Shown: positions 37,785 through 49,620, numbered from the stretch's first letter. The stretch is DNA of 64,000 bases from Euglena gracilis (GCA_039621445.1 CP154956.1:19619295-19683294), one strand, 5' to 3'. Translations and numbers: made by a program. The notes: generated from the sequence alone by a model not told the origin.

Positions 37785-38193
37785 AAACCCCCCCCAAAAA
37801 TAAGACCCCCCCATAAAATGGACCCCCCCCCCAAAAATAAGACCCCCCCTGGCCGGTCTGAGCAAAAACCCATGAAATGGACCCCCCCATGAATAAGACC
37901 CCCCCCTGCCGCGCGAAGCGCCGGATTTTTGAAAATGGTACATTTTGGGGGGGAAATTTGCTATTTTGGGACTGTTTTCACACAATTCAGCATATTTTAC
38001 CCTATTTGTCTGGCACAAAGCGCCGAATTTTTCGAAAAGTGGTATTTTGGGGTGTCATTTTTGGACATTTGGGGGGTCGAAAATTTTTCCAGCAAAAATC
38101 CACAAAATGGACCCCCCCCCCATGAATAAGACCCCCCTCGGGCTTTCCAGCAACCAACCCATGAAATGGACCCCCGGTCTTATTTTGGGAAGG
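37785..38193. repeat. AAAATGGACCCCCC / ATAAGACCCCCC interspersed minisatellite
   Basis: The phrases AATAAGACCCCCC and AAATGGACCCCCC alternate at 37,799-37,910 and again at 38,104-38,190, with unrelated sequence between. Confidence 0.75.
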
Positions 38194-38194
38194 T

Positions 38195-38335
38195 TTAGGG
38201 GGAGAATAACACCTCGACTTTGAATCCCTCGATGGTGCGTGCCACCTTCACCGTCTCGTTGTCAAGACAATACTCCAATACAATATACTCATCCGTGGGA
38301 GCAATGAAGCGGACAGTCAAAGAGAATGTATCACC
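38195..38335 (-). CDS. Probable terminal exon of an unrecognised host gene
   Basis: The minus strand after an ATTCCTAG acceptor reads GDTFSLTVRFIAPTDEYIVL, EYCLDNETVKVARTIEGFKV, EVLFSP and TAA (38,195-38,197). The frame is short but strongly protein-like (alternating beta-type hydrophobics, acidic turns). If joined in phase 0 to the island at 38,681-38,868, the peptide passes smoothly from YEDDRVVE into GDTFSLTV. No family recognised. Confidence 0.55.
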   Translation of the reverse strand, partial: GDTFSLTVRFIAPTDEYIVLEYCLDNETVKVARTIEGFKVEVLFSP

Positions 38336-38680
38336 CTAGGAATGGAGCACGGATATGCCTATTGGGCATGCATCCATGCCTGCGTGGGTGTGGGTGTGTA
38401 GTGCACCTGTGCGCAGGTGGGGGGGCTTCTCAGAAATGCAGGGTTTTTGTCATCTTTTTCTTTCGAGGTGAACAGCGACAAAAACATACAATTTTGGGGA
38501 TTTTAATACCCATGTACCTTTATATATTTTATTCAAGGGGCATGCTGTATATTATTGTTCAAAAAAATGCTGACTTTGGGGGAATCCGAACCAATGGCAT
38601 TGAAAAACCACTCAGCCTTCCCTGACACATGGTGAAACTGGACTCAAGCAGCCACAATGTTCCACAACAGCCCTGCACAC
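38336..38680 (-). other. Putative intron between the two exon-like islands
   Basis: 345 bases with GTGTGC at the proposed 5' end and CCTAG at the 3' end on the minus strand. No gene seen inside. Confidence 0.35.
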
Positions 38681-38868
38681 CTCCACCACTCTGTCATCCT
38701 CATAATCCACCACCATCCGGAACCCGAAGTGCTTGGCCTCCAGTTGCTCCTTCAGTTCGTTGGCCGCCCACTGCTGGATGGAGTCCACCAGCTCGTGCCG
38801 TGGCACCGGCGACGGGATCTCGGTGCTGCCGAGGTAGCGATACCCAGGCTCGTCCCTCTCAGGCCAGT
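38681..38868 (-). CDS. Probable internal exon upstream of the 38.2-kb terminal exon
   Basis: Minus frame: EPGYRYLGSTEIPSPVPRHE, LVDSIQQWAANELKEQLEAK, HFGFRMVVDYEDDRVVE, then GAG followed by GTGTGC, a possible splice donor at 38,675-38,680. The helical region (ANELKEQLEAKH) and the lack of homopolymers mark it out from its neighbours. The upstream edge is uncertain (AG near 38,858). Together with 38,195-38,335 it would encode about 108 residues. Function unknown. Confidence 0.5.
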
Positions 38869-39880
38869 CGGAACCAGAGCGGCCCGAGAACAACAACAAA
38901 CTACGGAATTTCAAAAAGACCCCCCCTGGCTGGAAAAAATGCTGGTTGGAATAAAGGGGGCTGGACCCCTGGGGGGGGGTCTTAAAAAGAAACCTGTACT
39001 GGATGCTGGGCTGGACCTGGCCAGCACCCAAAAGCAGGCACAAAAAAGGCCAAATCCAGGTTGGATTGTTCAGCCAAGTTTTTGAGGTGAAAACCCCCAA
39101 ACCCCTCAAAAATGGCCATTTCTCAGTTTTCAAAATTTTGGCACTTTTCGCTGAGCCCAGCTTCGCCTGGCTGCGAAACTTTATTTGACCCCCCCCCCCC
39201 GGGGGAGGGGGGCGCAACCCGGGGTTTTTTTTTAAGACCGGGGGGGACAGGGGGACAGGGGGGGTCCCCCCCACCCCCTGGCCCCCCCCCCCCCGGGGGG
39301 CCCGGGGGGCCCAAAAAAAAAAGGCTGAGAAAGCCGGAAAATGCTAAAAATAGTACTTTTTCGGAGCCAAAAAGTATTTCCCCCGGGGGGGGGCTCCGCC
39401 AGACCCACCCACCCTACCTCCCCCCCCCCCCCCCAGGGGTCCACGACAAAAAAAACCCCTGTCCACAACAGGCTGTTTTTTTACCAACCTTGGGAGAGTC
39501 CAGAGCGCCTTGGGGTGCCTGCCCAGGCAGACACTGCCCCCCCCCCGGGGGGGTTCGGATTTTGGCCTGCGCCCAGGCACATTCCTTTGAAAATAGGCCA
39601 TTTTTGGCTCCCCGGCGCCTTTGGCGCTGGGGCAGGTCAGACCGGGAAGGCCTGGTGGGGGGGTCGACCCCCCCCCCCACCCGGGAGGTGGGGGGGTCGG
39701 CCCCCCCCCACCCACCACAGCACTTTCACCAATTTCGGCCAACGGAGACGTTGAGGGAAATTTTTGAATTTTTGTTTTGAAAAACGAACCCAAAATACAT
39801 GATTTTTTGATGGAAAACCACATTTTTTACAAAAAAACCTCAAAATTTTCAGGTTAAAAATTGGTAGTTTGTAGGAGGGG
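38869..39880. other. C/G-run-rich non-coding region
   Basis: C and G runs of 7-14 bases, GCCTGCCCAGGCAG (near 39,519) and GGCGCCTTTGGCGC (39,614-39,627). The CAGGCAG and GGCGC-type palindromes recur at 46.5 and 51.5-51.7 kb. No credible protein. Confidence 0.5.
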
Positions 39881-40424
39881 GTCGCTGAGCTCTTATCTCT
39901 TTAGAGTAAGAGCGAAGCTTACCACCGGGGTTGGAGACCCCCCCCCCCCCCCCCCCCACCCCCCCCCCCTCCCCCCCCCCCCCCCCCTGAGTAGGCAAAG
40001 ACACCCGAGGATTATCGATGTGATTGGATTTCCGTACCCGAGAAGTTAATGGCCTATAGGTTAGTAGAGGATCCCTAGTTTCTCCAGAGCCCTCACTTTG
40101 CCCGCAACTCCTCGCCAGTCCGGAGATATGGCCGGAGCAAAAAAGTTGTCTACCGTTTTTTTTCCAAAGAACTTTTGTTGGACCGGCAACAGCGGGTCAT
40201 TTTTGGGGTCAAAAAATCGAAAAATTCAAAATATCTCGAAAACGCTGGGGAGTTGAGAAAAAGTAAAGAGTACCTCATTCCACAACTTTGGGACGCCCTA
40301 TCCACCGGTATGCGCGGTTTGGGCCAACTCCCCGCCTAGCCCGAGATATGGCCATTTTTCGGCCCAAATGGCCGTTTTGTACACTTTTCCCACTGTCCGA
40401 CTTAGCCGTTTTCGGGCCAAAAAG

Positions 40425-40860
40425 TCGAAAAAAATCGAAAAATTTTTTTTCGCCCAAAACCATGTTTTTTGGCCTCCCGGACCCGGAAAAAGTGTTTTTG
40501 GGCAGAAAATGAGCGTTTTTCGACCCGCCAGCGCCCCGTTTTGGTTCGCCAACCCATTGACTTTGGGTCAAACCCGGGTCAAAAAAGTCGAAAAAAATCG
40601 AAAAAAAATTTTTCGCCCAAAACCATGTTTTTTGGCCTCCCGGACCCGGAAAAAGTGTTTTTGGGCCGAAAATGAGCGTTTTTCGACCCGCCAGGGCCCC
40701 TTTTTGGGCCGCCGACCCATTGATTTTGGGTCAAAACCGGGTCAAAAAAGTCGAAAAATATCGAAAAATTTTCTTCGCCCAAAACCATGTTTTTTGGCCT
40801 CCTGGACCCGGAAAACATGTTTTTGAGCTGAAAATGAGCGTTTTTCGCCGGCCGGGCCGG
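40425..40860 (+). repeat. About 162-bp subrepeat, three copies
   Basis: CCATGTTTTTTGGCCTCC occurs at 40,461, 40,622 and 40,785. Each copy includes GAGCGTTTTTCG and CCCATTGA..TTTGGGTC and then GTCGAAAAA. The same triplet occurs at 41,522, 41,685 and 41,847, and single or double copies near 43.3, 44.4-44.7, 45.8-45.95 and 59.95-60.3 kb. Confidence 0.9.
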
Positions 40861-41153
40861 AATGATCCCCCAAAGAGCTCAGCTCTACGTCACACCCTGG
40901 TCGCTGAGCTCTTATCTCTTTAGAGTAAGAGCGAAGCTTACCACCCCCCCGAAACCCCCCCCTGACCCCCCCCCCGCCCCCCGCCCCCCCCCCCTGAGTA
41001 GGCAAAGACACCCGAGGATTATCGATGTGACCCGATTTCCGGGCCCCCAAAGTGAATAGCCTATAGGTTAGGAGAGGATCCCTAGTTTGTCCAGAGCCCT
41101 CACTTTGCCCGCAACTCCGCGCCAGGCCGGAGATCTGGCCCGAGCAAACGTTG

Positions 41154-41182
41154 TTTTTTTTTTTTTTTTTTTTCTTTCTTTT

Positions 41183-41214
<32 letters not shown>

Positions 41215-41216
41215 TT
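41154..41216. repeat. T tract
   Basis: 63 bases of T with three C interruptions, inside the second array unit where other units have a few bases only. Confidence 0.95.
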
Positions 41217-44200
41217 ACCGTTTTTTTCCAAAGAAATTTTGTTGGACCGGCAAAAGGGGTCATTTTTGGGGTCAAAAAATCGAAAAATTCAAAATATCTC
41301 GAAAACGCTGGGGAGTTGAGAAAAACTAAAGAGTACCTCATTCCACAACTTTGGGACGCCCTATCCACCGGTATTCGCAGTTTGGGCCAACTCCCCGCCT
41401 AGCCCGAGATATGGCCATTTTTCGGCCCAAATGGCCGTTTTGTACACTTTTCCCACTGTCCGACTTAGCCGTTTTCGGGCCAAAAAGTCGAAAAAAATCG
41501 AAAAAATTTTTTTCGCCCAAAACCATGTTTTTTGGCCTCCCGGACCCGGAAAAAGTGTTTTTGGGCAGAAAATGAGCGTTTTTCGACCCGCCAGCGCCCC
41601 GTTTTGGTTCGCCAACCCATTGACTTTGGGTCAAAACCGGGTCAAAAAAGTCGAAAAAAATCGAAAATTTTTTTTTCGCCCAAAACCATGTTTTTTGGCC
41701 TCCCGGACCCGGAAAAAGTGTTTTTGAGCTGAAAATGAGCGTTTTTCGAACCGCCAGGGCCCCTTTTTGGGCCGCCAACCCATTGATTTTGGGTCAAAAC
41801 CGGGTCAAAAAAGTCGAAAAATATCGAAATTTTTTTTTGCCCAAAACCATGTTTTTTGGCCTCCAGGACCCGGAAAACATGTTTTTGAGCTGAAAATGAG
41901 CGTTTTTCGCCGGCCGGGCCGGAATGGTCCCCCAAAGAGCTCAGCTCTACGTCACACCCTGGTCGCTGAGCTCTTATCTCTTTAGAGTAAGAGCGAAGCT
42001 TACCACCCCGGCGACGGGGGGGTCGGACCCCCCCGCCCCCCGCCCCCCCCCGCCCCCCCCCGCCCCCCCGCCCCCCCTGGGTAGGTCCGGGCACCCGAGG
42101 ATTATCGATGTGATTGGATTTCGTGGCCCCCAAAGTGAATAGCCTATAGGTTAGGAGAGGATTTCTAGTTTCTCCAGAGCATTTCGGTTACCCGCAACTC
42201 CCCGCCAGTCCGGAGATATGGCCCGAGCAAAAAAGTTGTCTACCGTTTTTTTTTCCGGGGAAATTTCAGGGTCATTTTGGGGTCAAAAAATCGAAAATTT
42301 CAAAATATCTCGAAAACGCCGGGGAGTTGAGAAAAAGTAAAGAGGACGTCGTTCCACAACTTTGGGACGCCCGATCGATCGGTATGCGCGGTTTGGGCCA
42401 ACTCCGAGCCTAGCCCGAGATACGGCCGTTTTGTGGTTTTGGGCCAGTTTTGCCAGTTTTGGCCATTTCGGGCCCGTTCGGGGCCCGAAGCCGTAATTTG
42501 CGCGTATCTCGGGCTGGACGGGGAGTTGGAGCCCAAACCAGGGGGTCAATCATTAGGTTTAGGGGGGGGGGGTTGACCGTTTTTTGGGGTTCCCGGGGTC
42601 TGGTTGTGCGATTTTGGGCCATTTTTGGGTATTCGGGGACCCCTGCAGGGGTTCGAGGGCTGACGGGCTGGGGTCAAAAAATCGAAAATTTCAAAATATC
42701 TCGAAAACGCTGCGGAGTTGAGGAAAAGTAAAGAGGACGTCATTCCATAACTTTTGGACGCCCTATCCATCGGTATGTGCGGTTTTGGCCAACTCCCCGC
42801 CTAGCCCGAGATATGGTCGTTTTGGGGTTTTGGGCCAGTTTTGGCCATTTCGGGCCTGTTCGGGCCCGAAACCGTAAATTGGCCGTATCTCGGGCTAGAC
42901 GGGGAGTTGGGACCCAAACCAGGGGTTATTCATTAGGTTTAGGGGGGGGTTTTGACCGTTTTTTCGGGTTCCCGGGGTCTGGTCGTGCGATTTTGGGCCA
43001 GTTTTGGGTATTCGGGGACCCCCAATGCGCCGTCAGGGCGGCTGGGCGAGGGGGGGACGGGTGGCAGGTCGGGACCCAAAATTTTGAAAAAAAAATTTTC
43101 GCTCAAAAACACTTTTTTTCACTTCAGAACATTAAAAAAAGTGTTTTTGAGCGAAAAAAATTTTTTCCGACCCGGCCCCCCCCCTGCCCCCCCTGGATGC
43201 CCCCCCCCCCCCTGGCCAGTGGACTTAGCCATTTTTTGGGTCAAAAAGTCAAAAAAAATCGAAAAAAAATTTTCGCCCAAAACCATGTTTTTTGACCTCC
43301 CGGACCCGGAAAAAGTGTTCTCGAGCCGAAAATGAGCGTTTTTCGACCCGCCAGCTCCCCGTTTTGGGCCGCCAACCCATAGACTTTAGGTCAAAACCGG
43401 GTGAAAAAAGTTGAAAAAAATCGAAAATTTTTTTTGCCCAAAACAATGATTTTTGGACTCCAGGACCAATAAAGCATGTTTTTGAGACGAAAATGAGCGT
43501 TTTTCGATCCACCATCCGGGCCGCCGCCGGCCGGGCCGCCGGGCCGCCGGCCTGGACAGGATGCCAGGCCGCCACGCCGCCGGACGGGCCGGGCCGCCGG
43601 GCCGGGCAGGGGTGGTCTCCCAAAGAGCTCAGCTCTACGTCACACCCTGGTCGCTGAGCTCTTATCGCTTTAGAGTAAGAGCGAAGCTTACCACCGGGGC
43701 CGGAGACCCCCCCCACCCCCCCGCCCCCCCCGCCCCCCCCTGAGTAGGTCCGGGCACCCGAGGATTATCGATGTGATTGGATTTCGGGACCCGAGAAGTT
43801 AATAGCCTATAGGTTAGGAGAGGATCCCTAGTTTCTCCAGAGCCCTCACTTTGCCCGCAACTCCCCGCCAGTCCGGAGATATGGGCCGAGCAAAAAAGTT
43901 GTCTACCGTTTTTTTTCCAAAGAAATTTTGTTGACCGGCAACAGGGGCCATTTTTGGGGTCAAAAAATCGAAAAATTCAAAATATCTCGAAAACGCTGGG
44001 GAGTTAAGAAAAACTAAAGAGTACCTCATTCCACAACTTTGGGACGCCCTATCCACCCGTATTCGCGGTTTGGGCCAACTCCCCGCCTGGGCCAAGATAT
44101 GGCCGTTTTGTGGTTTCGCCATGGGGGGACTCTGCCATTTGGAGCCCAAAACAGGCCAAAAAACCGGTTTTTGCAAAATATCTCCAAAATGGTGGGGAGT

Positions 44201-46060
44201 TGGAAAAAATGTCCGGAGACCTAATTTGAAGCCCTTGGAAGGCCCTATCTACTGGTATATTGGTTTTCCCGCAACTCCCCGCCTGGCCCGAGATACGGCC
44301 GTTTTTTTCGGTCCAAATGGCCGTTTTGTACACTTTTCCCACTGTCCGACTCGGCCGTTTTCGGCCAAAAAGTCGGAAAAAAATCGAAAAAAAATTTTTT
44401 CGCCCAAAAACCATTTTTTTGGCATCTCGGACCCGGAAAAAGTGTTTTCGAGCCAAAAATGAGCGTTTTTCGACCCGCCAGCGCCCCGTTTTGGTTCGCC
44501 AACCTGTTGATTTTGGGTCAAAACCGGGTCAAAAAAGTCGAAAAAAATCGAAAAAAATTTTTCGCCCAAAACCATCGTTTTGACCTCGCGGACCCATCAA
44601 AAGTGTTTTTGAGCCGAAAATGAGCGTTTTTCGACCCGCCAGCGCCGCGTTTTGGGCCGCCAACCCATTGACTTCGGGCCAAAACCGGGCCAAAAAAGTC
44701 GAAAAAAATCGAAAAATTCTTTTGCCCCAAAACGATGTTTTCTGGCCTCCCTGACCCAGAAAACCTGTTTTTGTGCCGAAAACGAGCGTTTATCCCGGGC
44801 CGAGCCGGGGTGCTCTTCCAAAGAGCTCAGCTCTACGTCACACCCTGGTCGCTGAGCTCTTATCTCTTTAGAGTAAGAGCGAAGCTTACCACCCCGCCCG
44901 CCCCCCCCGCCCCCCCCCCCCCCCCCCCCCCCCCGCCCCCCCCCCCGCACCCCCCCCCCCCCCCCGGGTAGGCAATGGCCCCCGAGGATTATCGATGTGA
45001 TTGGATTTCCGGGCCCCCAAAGTGAATAGCCTATAGGTTAGGAGATGGTCCCTAGTTTCTCCAGAGCCCTTCGGTTACCCGTAACTCCCCGCCAGTCCGG
45101 AGATGTGGCCCGAGCAAAAAAGTTGTCTACCGTTTTTTTTCCGGGGAAATTGCAGGGTCAATTTGGGGTCAAAAAATCGGAAGAGTCAAAATATTTCGAA
45201 AACGCCGCGGAGTTGAGAAAAAGTGAAGAGGACGTCGTTCCACAACTTTGGGACGCCCGATCGATCGGTATGCGCGGTTCGGGTCAACTCCCCGCCGAGC
45301 CCGAGATACGGCCGTTTTGGGGTTTTGGGCCAGTTTGGCCAGTTTTGGCCATTTCGGGCCCGTTCGGGGCCCGAAACTGTAAATTGCCCATATCTCGGGC
45401 TAGACGAGGAGTTGGAACCCAAACCAGGGGGTCAAACATTAGGTTTAGGGGGGGTTTTGACCGTTTTTTGGGGTTCCCGGGGTCTGGTTGTGCGATTTTG
45501 GGCCAGTTTTGGGTATTCGGGGACCCCCGGGCGCCGTCAGGGCGGCTGGGCGAGGGGGGGGCCGGGTGGCAGGTCGGGACCAAAAATTTTGAAAAAATTT
45601 TTTTCGCTCAAAAACACTTTTTTTCACTACAGAACAACAAAAAAAAGTGTTTTTGAGCGAAAAAAAATTTTCCGACCCGGACCCCCCTCCCCATGCCCCC
45701 CGTGTCTGGGGCCCGCCCCATTGGCCGGTGGACTTGGCCATTTTTGGGTCAAAAAGTCGAAAAATATCAAAAAAAATTTTTTTTGCCCAAAACCATGATT
45801 TTTGACCTCCCGCACCCGAAAAAAGTGTTTTTGAGCCAAAATTGAGCGTTTTTCGACCCGCCGGCGCCCCGTTTTGGGCCGCCAACCCATTGATTTTGGG
45901 TCAAAACCGGGTCAAAAAAGTCGAAAAAAATCGAAAAAATTTTTGGCCCCAAAACCATGTTTTTTGGCCTCACTGACCCAGAAAAACTGTTTTTGAGCCG
46001 AAAATGAGCGTTTTTCCCAGGCCGGGCCGGTGTGGTCTTCCAAGTAGCTCAGATTTACTT

Positions 46061-46690
46061 CAGAGCCTGGTAAAATAAAAACAAAGCTCAAAAAAAAAAT
46101 GGACAAAATTTTGGCACAGTCCAATTGTACTGAGATTTTTTCTCTTGGAATTTTTTTGATTTTCAATGGCTTTTTTTTGCAACAAAAACCTCTCAAAATA
46201 AAAATATAGAAAAAATGTTAATATTTTGGAAGGTGTGAAAAAAATGGGGTTTTGGGGGGGTTTGGGGGAACATCGTGTATGGGTCCCAAATTGGGTCAAA
46301 AAAACACCCGGCGCCGGGAAAATTTTGGGGGGTCCAAAAATTGGTGCCACCAGAACAACGGGAAGAGGTGGGGGGGGGTGGTCGACCCCCCCCCACCCAC
46401 CATGCAGGGGGTGGGAGGGGGTGGTCGACCCCCACCACCCTGGCCGCGAGGCCGTTTCCCGTTCTGCCCTGTGCTGGGGTCTGTGCTTGGGCACTTTTGG
46501 TCGTGTGCCCAACCCTCCGTCGGGTCGGATCAGGAGTGCCTTGGAGTGCCTGCCCAGGCAGGCACCCCCCCCCAGGGGTGGGGTCGGCACCACCTTAAAA
46601 AACAGCCTGGTCCACAACCTGGCTGGGAACTGCTGGCTGGAAAAAAGGTGGCGGCTGGCTCAGCTCCACGCGGAAACTTTGGGTCCAACT
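46061..46690. other. Non-coding, C/G-run-rich
   Basis: Contains GGTGGTCGACCCCC twice and GCCTGCCCAGGCAGGCAC near 46,548, a phrase shared with 39.5 and 51.5-51.7 kb. No gene. Confidence 0.5.
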
Positions 46691-46700
46691 TTTGCCGCTT

Positions 46701-46776
46701 AGGCCAACTAGGTCAGCCCAACCTCTGTGGGTTAACCCCTGCCGACCTCTGCAGGTTGGGCTGACCAGGTTGGCCT
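46701..46776. repeat. Inverted repeat
   Basis: AGGCCAACTAGGTCAGCCCA (46,701-46,720) and onward to ACCTC pairs with GGTTGGGCTGACCAGGTTGG and CCT (to 46,776), two mismatches, loop about 25 bases. Confidence 0.8.
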
Positions 46777-46954
46777 GACCCGCAATTATAATTATTTAAC
46801 CCCCCCCCATCAATACATTGAATTTGGCTCAAAAATGCATTAAAACACATGCACAATGACCATGAACAAACACAAATCAACAAACAACTGAAATGGCCAT
46901 GAAACCTTCAAAACAACCGTTCTAACGTAAAAAAAGAAGTTAAAGGGGAAGCCC

Positions 46955-47175
46955 TGACCCGAATCCTAACCCTAACTCTAACCAAAACAGTGGCATAACC
47001 CAAACTCTAAGCCTGATCCTAACCCAAACCCTGACCCTTATCCAAACAATAACAATCCCAAACCCTAATCCTAACCTTTACCTGAAACTTAATCCAAACA
47101 GTAATACGACCCCAAACCTAACCGTAACCCTAACCCCGATCCGGACAACAATGTTACCTAACCCTGACTCGAACA
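46955..47175. repeat. Degenerate telomere-like CCCTAA stretch
   Basis: Many CCTAACCCTAAC, CCCAAACCCTGACCC and ACCGTAACCCTAACCCC variants. The unit drifts, so this looks like an old interstitial array and not a live telomere. Confidence 0.7.
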
Positions 47176-48170
47176 GCAAGGAGCCTGAGGTGTGAAATTA
47201 AACGCCTTTTTTTTTTCAGAGGGAGGAGCTTGAATATTCTGAAAGGGGGGCAATGCAGGTAATCACAGATGCTACCCACCTGGTTGGCACCCCTGTCCGG
47301 CGACCGATCCCGTTTTCTTTGCCCTTTTGGCAAGGACCCACCGGACCCTGGGTACCCCGGGCTGCCCACCCCTCCACTAAAAAAAAAGCCTGCTCAAGGC
47401 CTTTCAGAAACTTGTCTTGCCTCCTGCGGTGGTGCGGATTTGGCTGATTTTTTGGCAGGTATGCTGGAATTCCGCCACACTTCTTGTTGGAATTGAGCAC
47501 AGGTGGTTTCATAAGAACCCCGGGGGGTCCTTTGGGCTTGCTGGAAAAAAGGTGCTGGCGGGACCAGGTTTTGTGTAGTGCTGAGCTCTTCACTTATGCG
47601 ATGGTGCCATGTTGCAGCAGATGTTTGAGGCGTGTGGTGGATGTTGGAGGCGGTTGGCAGCCCGGTGGCCTGGCCCGACCCGGCCCGACCAAAATGCATC
47701 AGCCAAAAAACGCTCCTTTTCGGCTCGAAAACAGTTTGTCCAGCTCCAGGAGGCCCAAAAAAATCGTTTCGGGGCAAATTTTTTCGACTTTTTTGACCTG
47801 AAAATGACCGAAAATGGCTGAGTCAAAACGGACCAAAAATGCACAAAATGGCCAAAATTGGCCGAAAATGGCTGTAACTCGGGCTAGGCGGGGAGGAGCG
47901 GGGAAATCAAAATACCGTTAGAAAGGGCATTTTAAGGGCTTCAATTTAGGTCTTTTTGACTCCCCACCATCTTGAGAAAATTTCAGGAAAATCGATTTTT
48001 GCCCCCCCCAAAAAAAGGCCGAAAATGGCTGAGTCGCAAGCCTGTTGCGCTGTTTTGAGCCGTGTATCGGCCATATTTTGGGCCAGGCAGGGGAAATCAA
48101 AATACCATTGAATAGGGCATTTTCAGGGCTTAATTTAGTTCTCAGACATTTTCTTTGACTTTGCTTCATT
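47176..48170. other. Non-coding, with fragments of the array-type repeats
   Basis: Pieces such as TTTTCGGCTCGAAAAC (about 47,717), CTCGGGCTAGGCGGGGAG and AAATCAAAATACC (47,880-47,920, again near 48,090) belong to the same repeat family as 34.5, 44.2 and 59.5 kb. No gene. Confidence 0.5.
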
Positions 48171-48179
48171 CATAACACG

Positions 48180-48395
48180 GGCCAGGCAGGGAGTTGGGCG
48201 TTAAACGAAGGTGATTCGGAAACTAGAAATCCAGTCGCTCGCAACTGGAAAAAAAAACTCGTGAACCGGGCCATGGTGATTTTCATGTGGTGATGGTGAT
48301 AATCCGCGGTTTTACCTACCCAGGGGGGGTTCTACCCCCCCCCCTTTTCCCTTGGTAAGCTTCGCTCTTACCCATAAAGGGATAAGAGCTCGGCG
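48180..48395 (-). repeat. Dispersed hairpin-bearing repeat, second reverse copy
   Basis: Has GCCAGGCAGGGAGTTGGGCG, CTAGAAATCCAGTCGC and GGTGATAATCCGCGG, and the hairpin at 48,354-48,395 (GCTCTTA/TAAGAGC with CCC/GGG). Confidence 0.75.
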
Positions 48396-48647
48396 ACCCC
48401 CCCCCCCCGGGGGATGGGGGTCTGGCCGACCGAGTCAAAAGTTGGGCTGGCCAAAATTTGTGGTGAAATGGGTGCCAAGCTTTGGTACCCCAGGGCTGAA
48501 CGGGAAACATGAAATCCTGAAACCCCATGGGTGGTGGGTGGGGGAGGGTCAGCTACCCCCCAACCCACCCCCATCCTGCCCCCAACCCACCCCCATCCCC
48601 ACCCCCATCCTGGTCCAACCAACCCCCACCCCTTCCCGTATGTCCGG

Positions 48648-49117
48648 GGCATACATCTCTTTAAGGACCCGGGGGGGGGGGTTGCTGGGCTAGGGCTAGA
48701 AATTTGGGCTGGCTAGAAATTTGGGCTGGCTAGCCCGCCCCCCCCGGGGGGGGGGGGGGGGGGCTGGACCCCGGCTGGACCCTAACCGGGGCGACCTGGA
48801 CTGAAATCGGAAAAATGCCCAAAAATGAGCTGCAAAACACAGTTTTGAAAAAATGATGCATCTGAAATCCCCCAAAAATGCCCCAAACACCCCCCAAACT
48901 CCATTTTTGGTCACTTATAAACACAGTTTTTCAAAAAATTTCGGCGCTTTGCGCCGAAAAATTTTGGGCTGGACCCCCAAAAAAGGGGCTGGCTAGCTGG
49001 GCTAGCAGCACCCCCCCCCCCCGGGGGGGGTGCTGCTGCGGCTGGGCTGGGTCCAAATCGGGGCTGGCTGCAGCCGCCCCCCCCCCCGGGGGGGTTCGCA
49101 AAACCTTAGAGAGATGT
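48648..49117. mobile_element. Non-autonomous element with terminal inverted repeats
   Basis: CATACATCTCTTTAAGG near the left end and CCTTAGAGAGATGTATG at 49,100-49,116 are inverted copies with two differences. The 470-base interior is non-coding, with GGGCTGGCTAG repeats and a GGCGCTTTGCGCC hairpin (48,944-48,956). A partial copy lies at 35,424-35,735. Size and structure suggest a MITE-like element. Confidence 0.6.
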
Positions 49118-49529
49118 ATGGTCCGGGGGCGCCGATTTTTAGGTCAATACGAGGTGAAAAACCAACCCCGAACCCCTTCCTTGGGGCAGGCTGGGGTAAT
49201 TGTGTGCTGTTGACATAATTTGCGGTTCTGTTTCTGGTTTTTTCCGGGGCGTTTCCCAATGACCTCGGGATTATTAGGTTTTGTGCTGACCACTTAGATT
49301 CATAAAACTCTGGGCTTCTACATCTCAAGGTTTTGTTTCAATTTCTAATTTCTAATCTTATAAACCCCCAATTGGAAGCTCCGGCCCAGAACATCATCCT
49401 CCCAAATAGAACACCCTCGAGGCTTTTCAAACAAATTCCAAATAAGAGCCCCCCCCCTGCGAAATGTACAGCAGGCAACGAAATCTCAGCGGCGCCAGTC
49501 CAAACAATAATATACCCCTAAACCCCAAC

Positions 49530-49620
49530 TTTAACCCTAACCCAGACAATCCAATCCAAATAATAACATAACCCTAGCTCTAAACCTATCCATAACCCTA
49601 ACCCTAACCCCAACCCTCCA
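49530..49620. repeat. Second telomere-like CCCTAA stretch
   Basis: AACCCTAACCCAGACAATCC, then ATAACCCTAACCCTAACCCC. Diverged interstitial array. Confidence 0.7.

Larger units (their letters stand above)
39882..46060 (+). repeat. Higher-order tandem repeat array, about 1.0-1.7 kb per unit
   Basis: Five units each open with the hairpin block (39,882; 40,901; 41,963; 43,651; 44,849). A C-rich run and ACCCGAGGATTATCGATGTG follow, then GGCCTATAGGTTAG or AGCCTATAGGTTAG. Next come blocks of CAACTCCCCGCC/CCCGAGATATGGCC, then one to three roughly 162-base subrepeats, and AGCTCAGCTCTACGTCACAC before the next hairpin. Spacing is 1,019, 1,062, 1,688 and 1,198 bases; the two larger units carry extra segments. 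No coding capacity. Confidence 0.88.

Noticed and set aside
39112-39843. Several overlapping Pro/Gly-rich frames on both strands
   Set aside because: Composition artefact of C/G runs; no conserved motif and equal openness on opposite strands.
40369-41778. Lys/Phe-rich frames recurring in each array unit
   Set aside because: They repeat because the DNA repeats. The peptides are FRPKPCFLASRTRKKCF-type readings of AAAAAGTCGAAAAA sequence, and both strands are equally open.
39882-45000. Hammerhead or other small ribozyme in the hairpin block
   Set aside because: CTGA and CGAA boxes flank a stem, but the CTGATGA and GAAA core of the hammerhead is not present.
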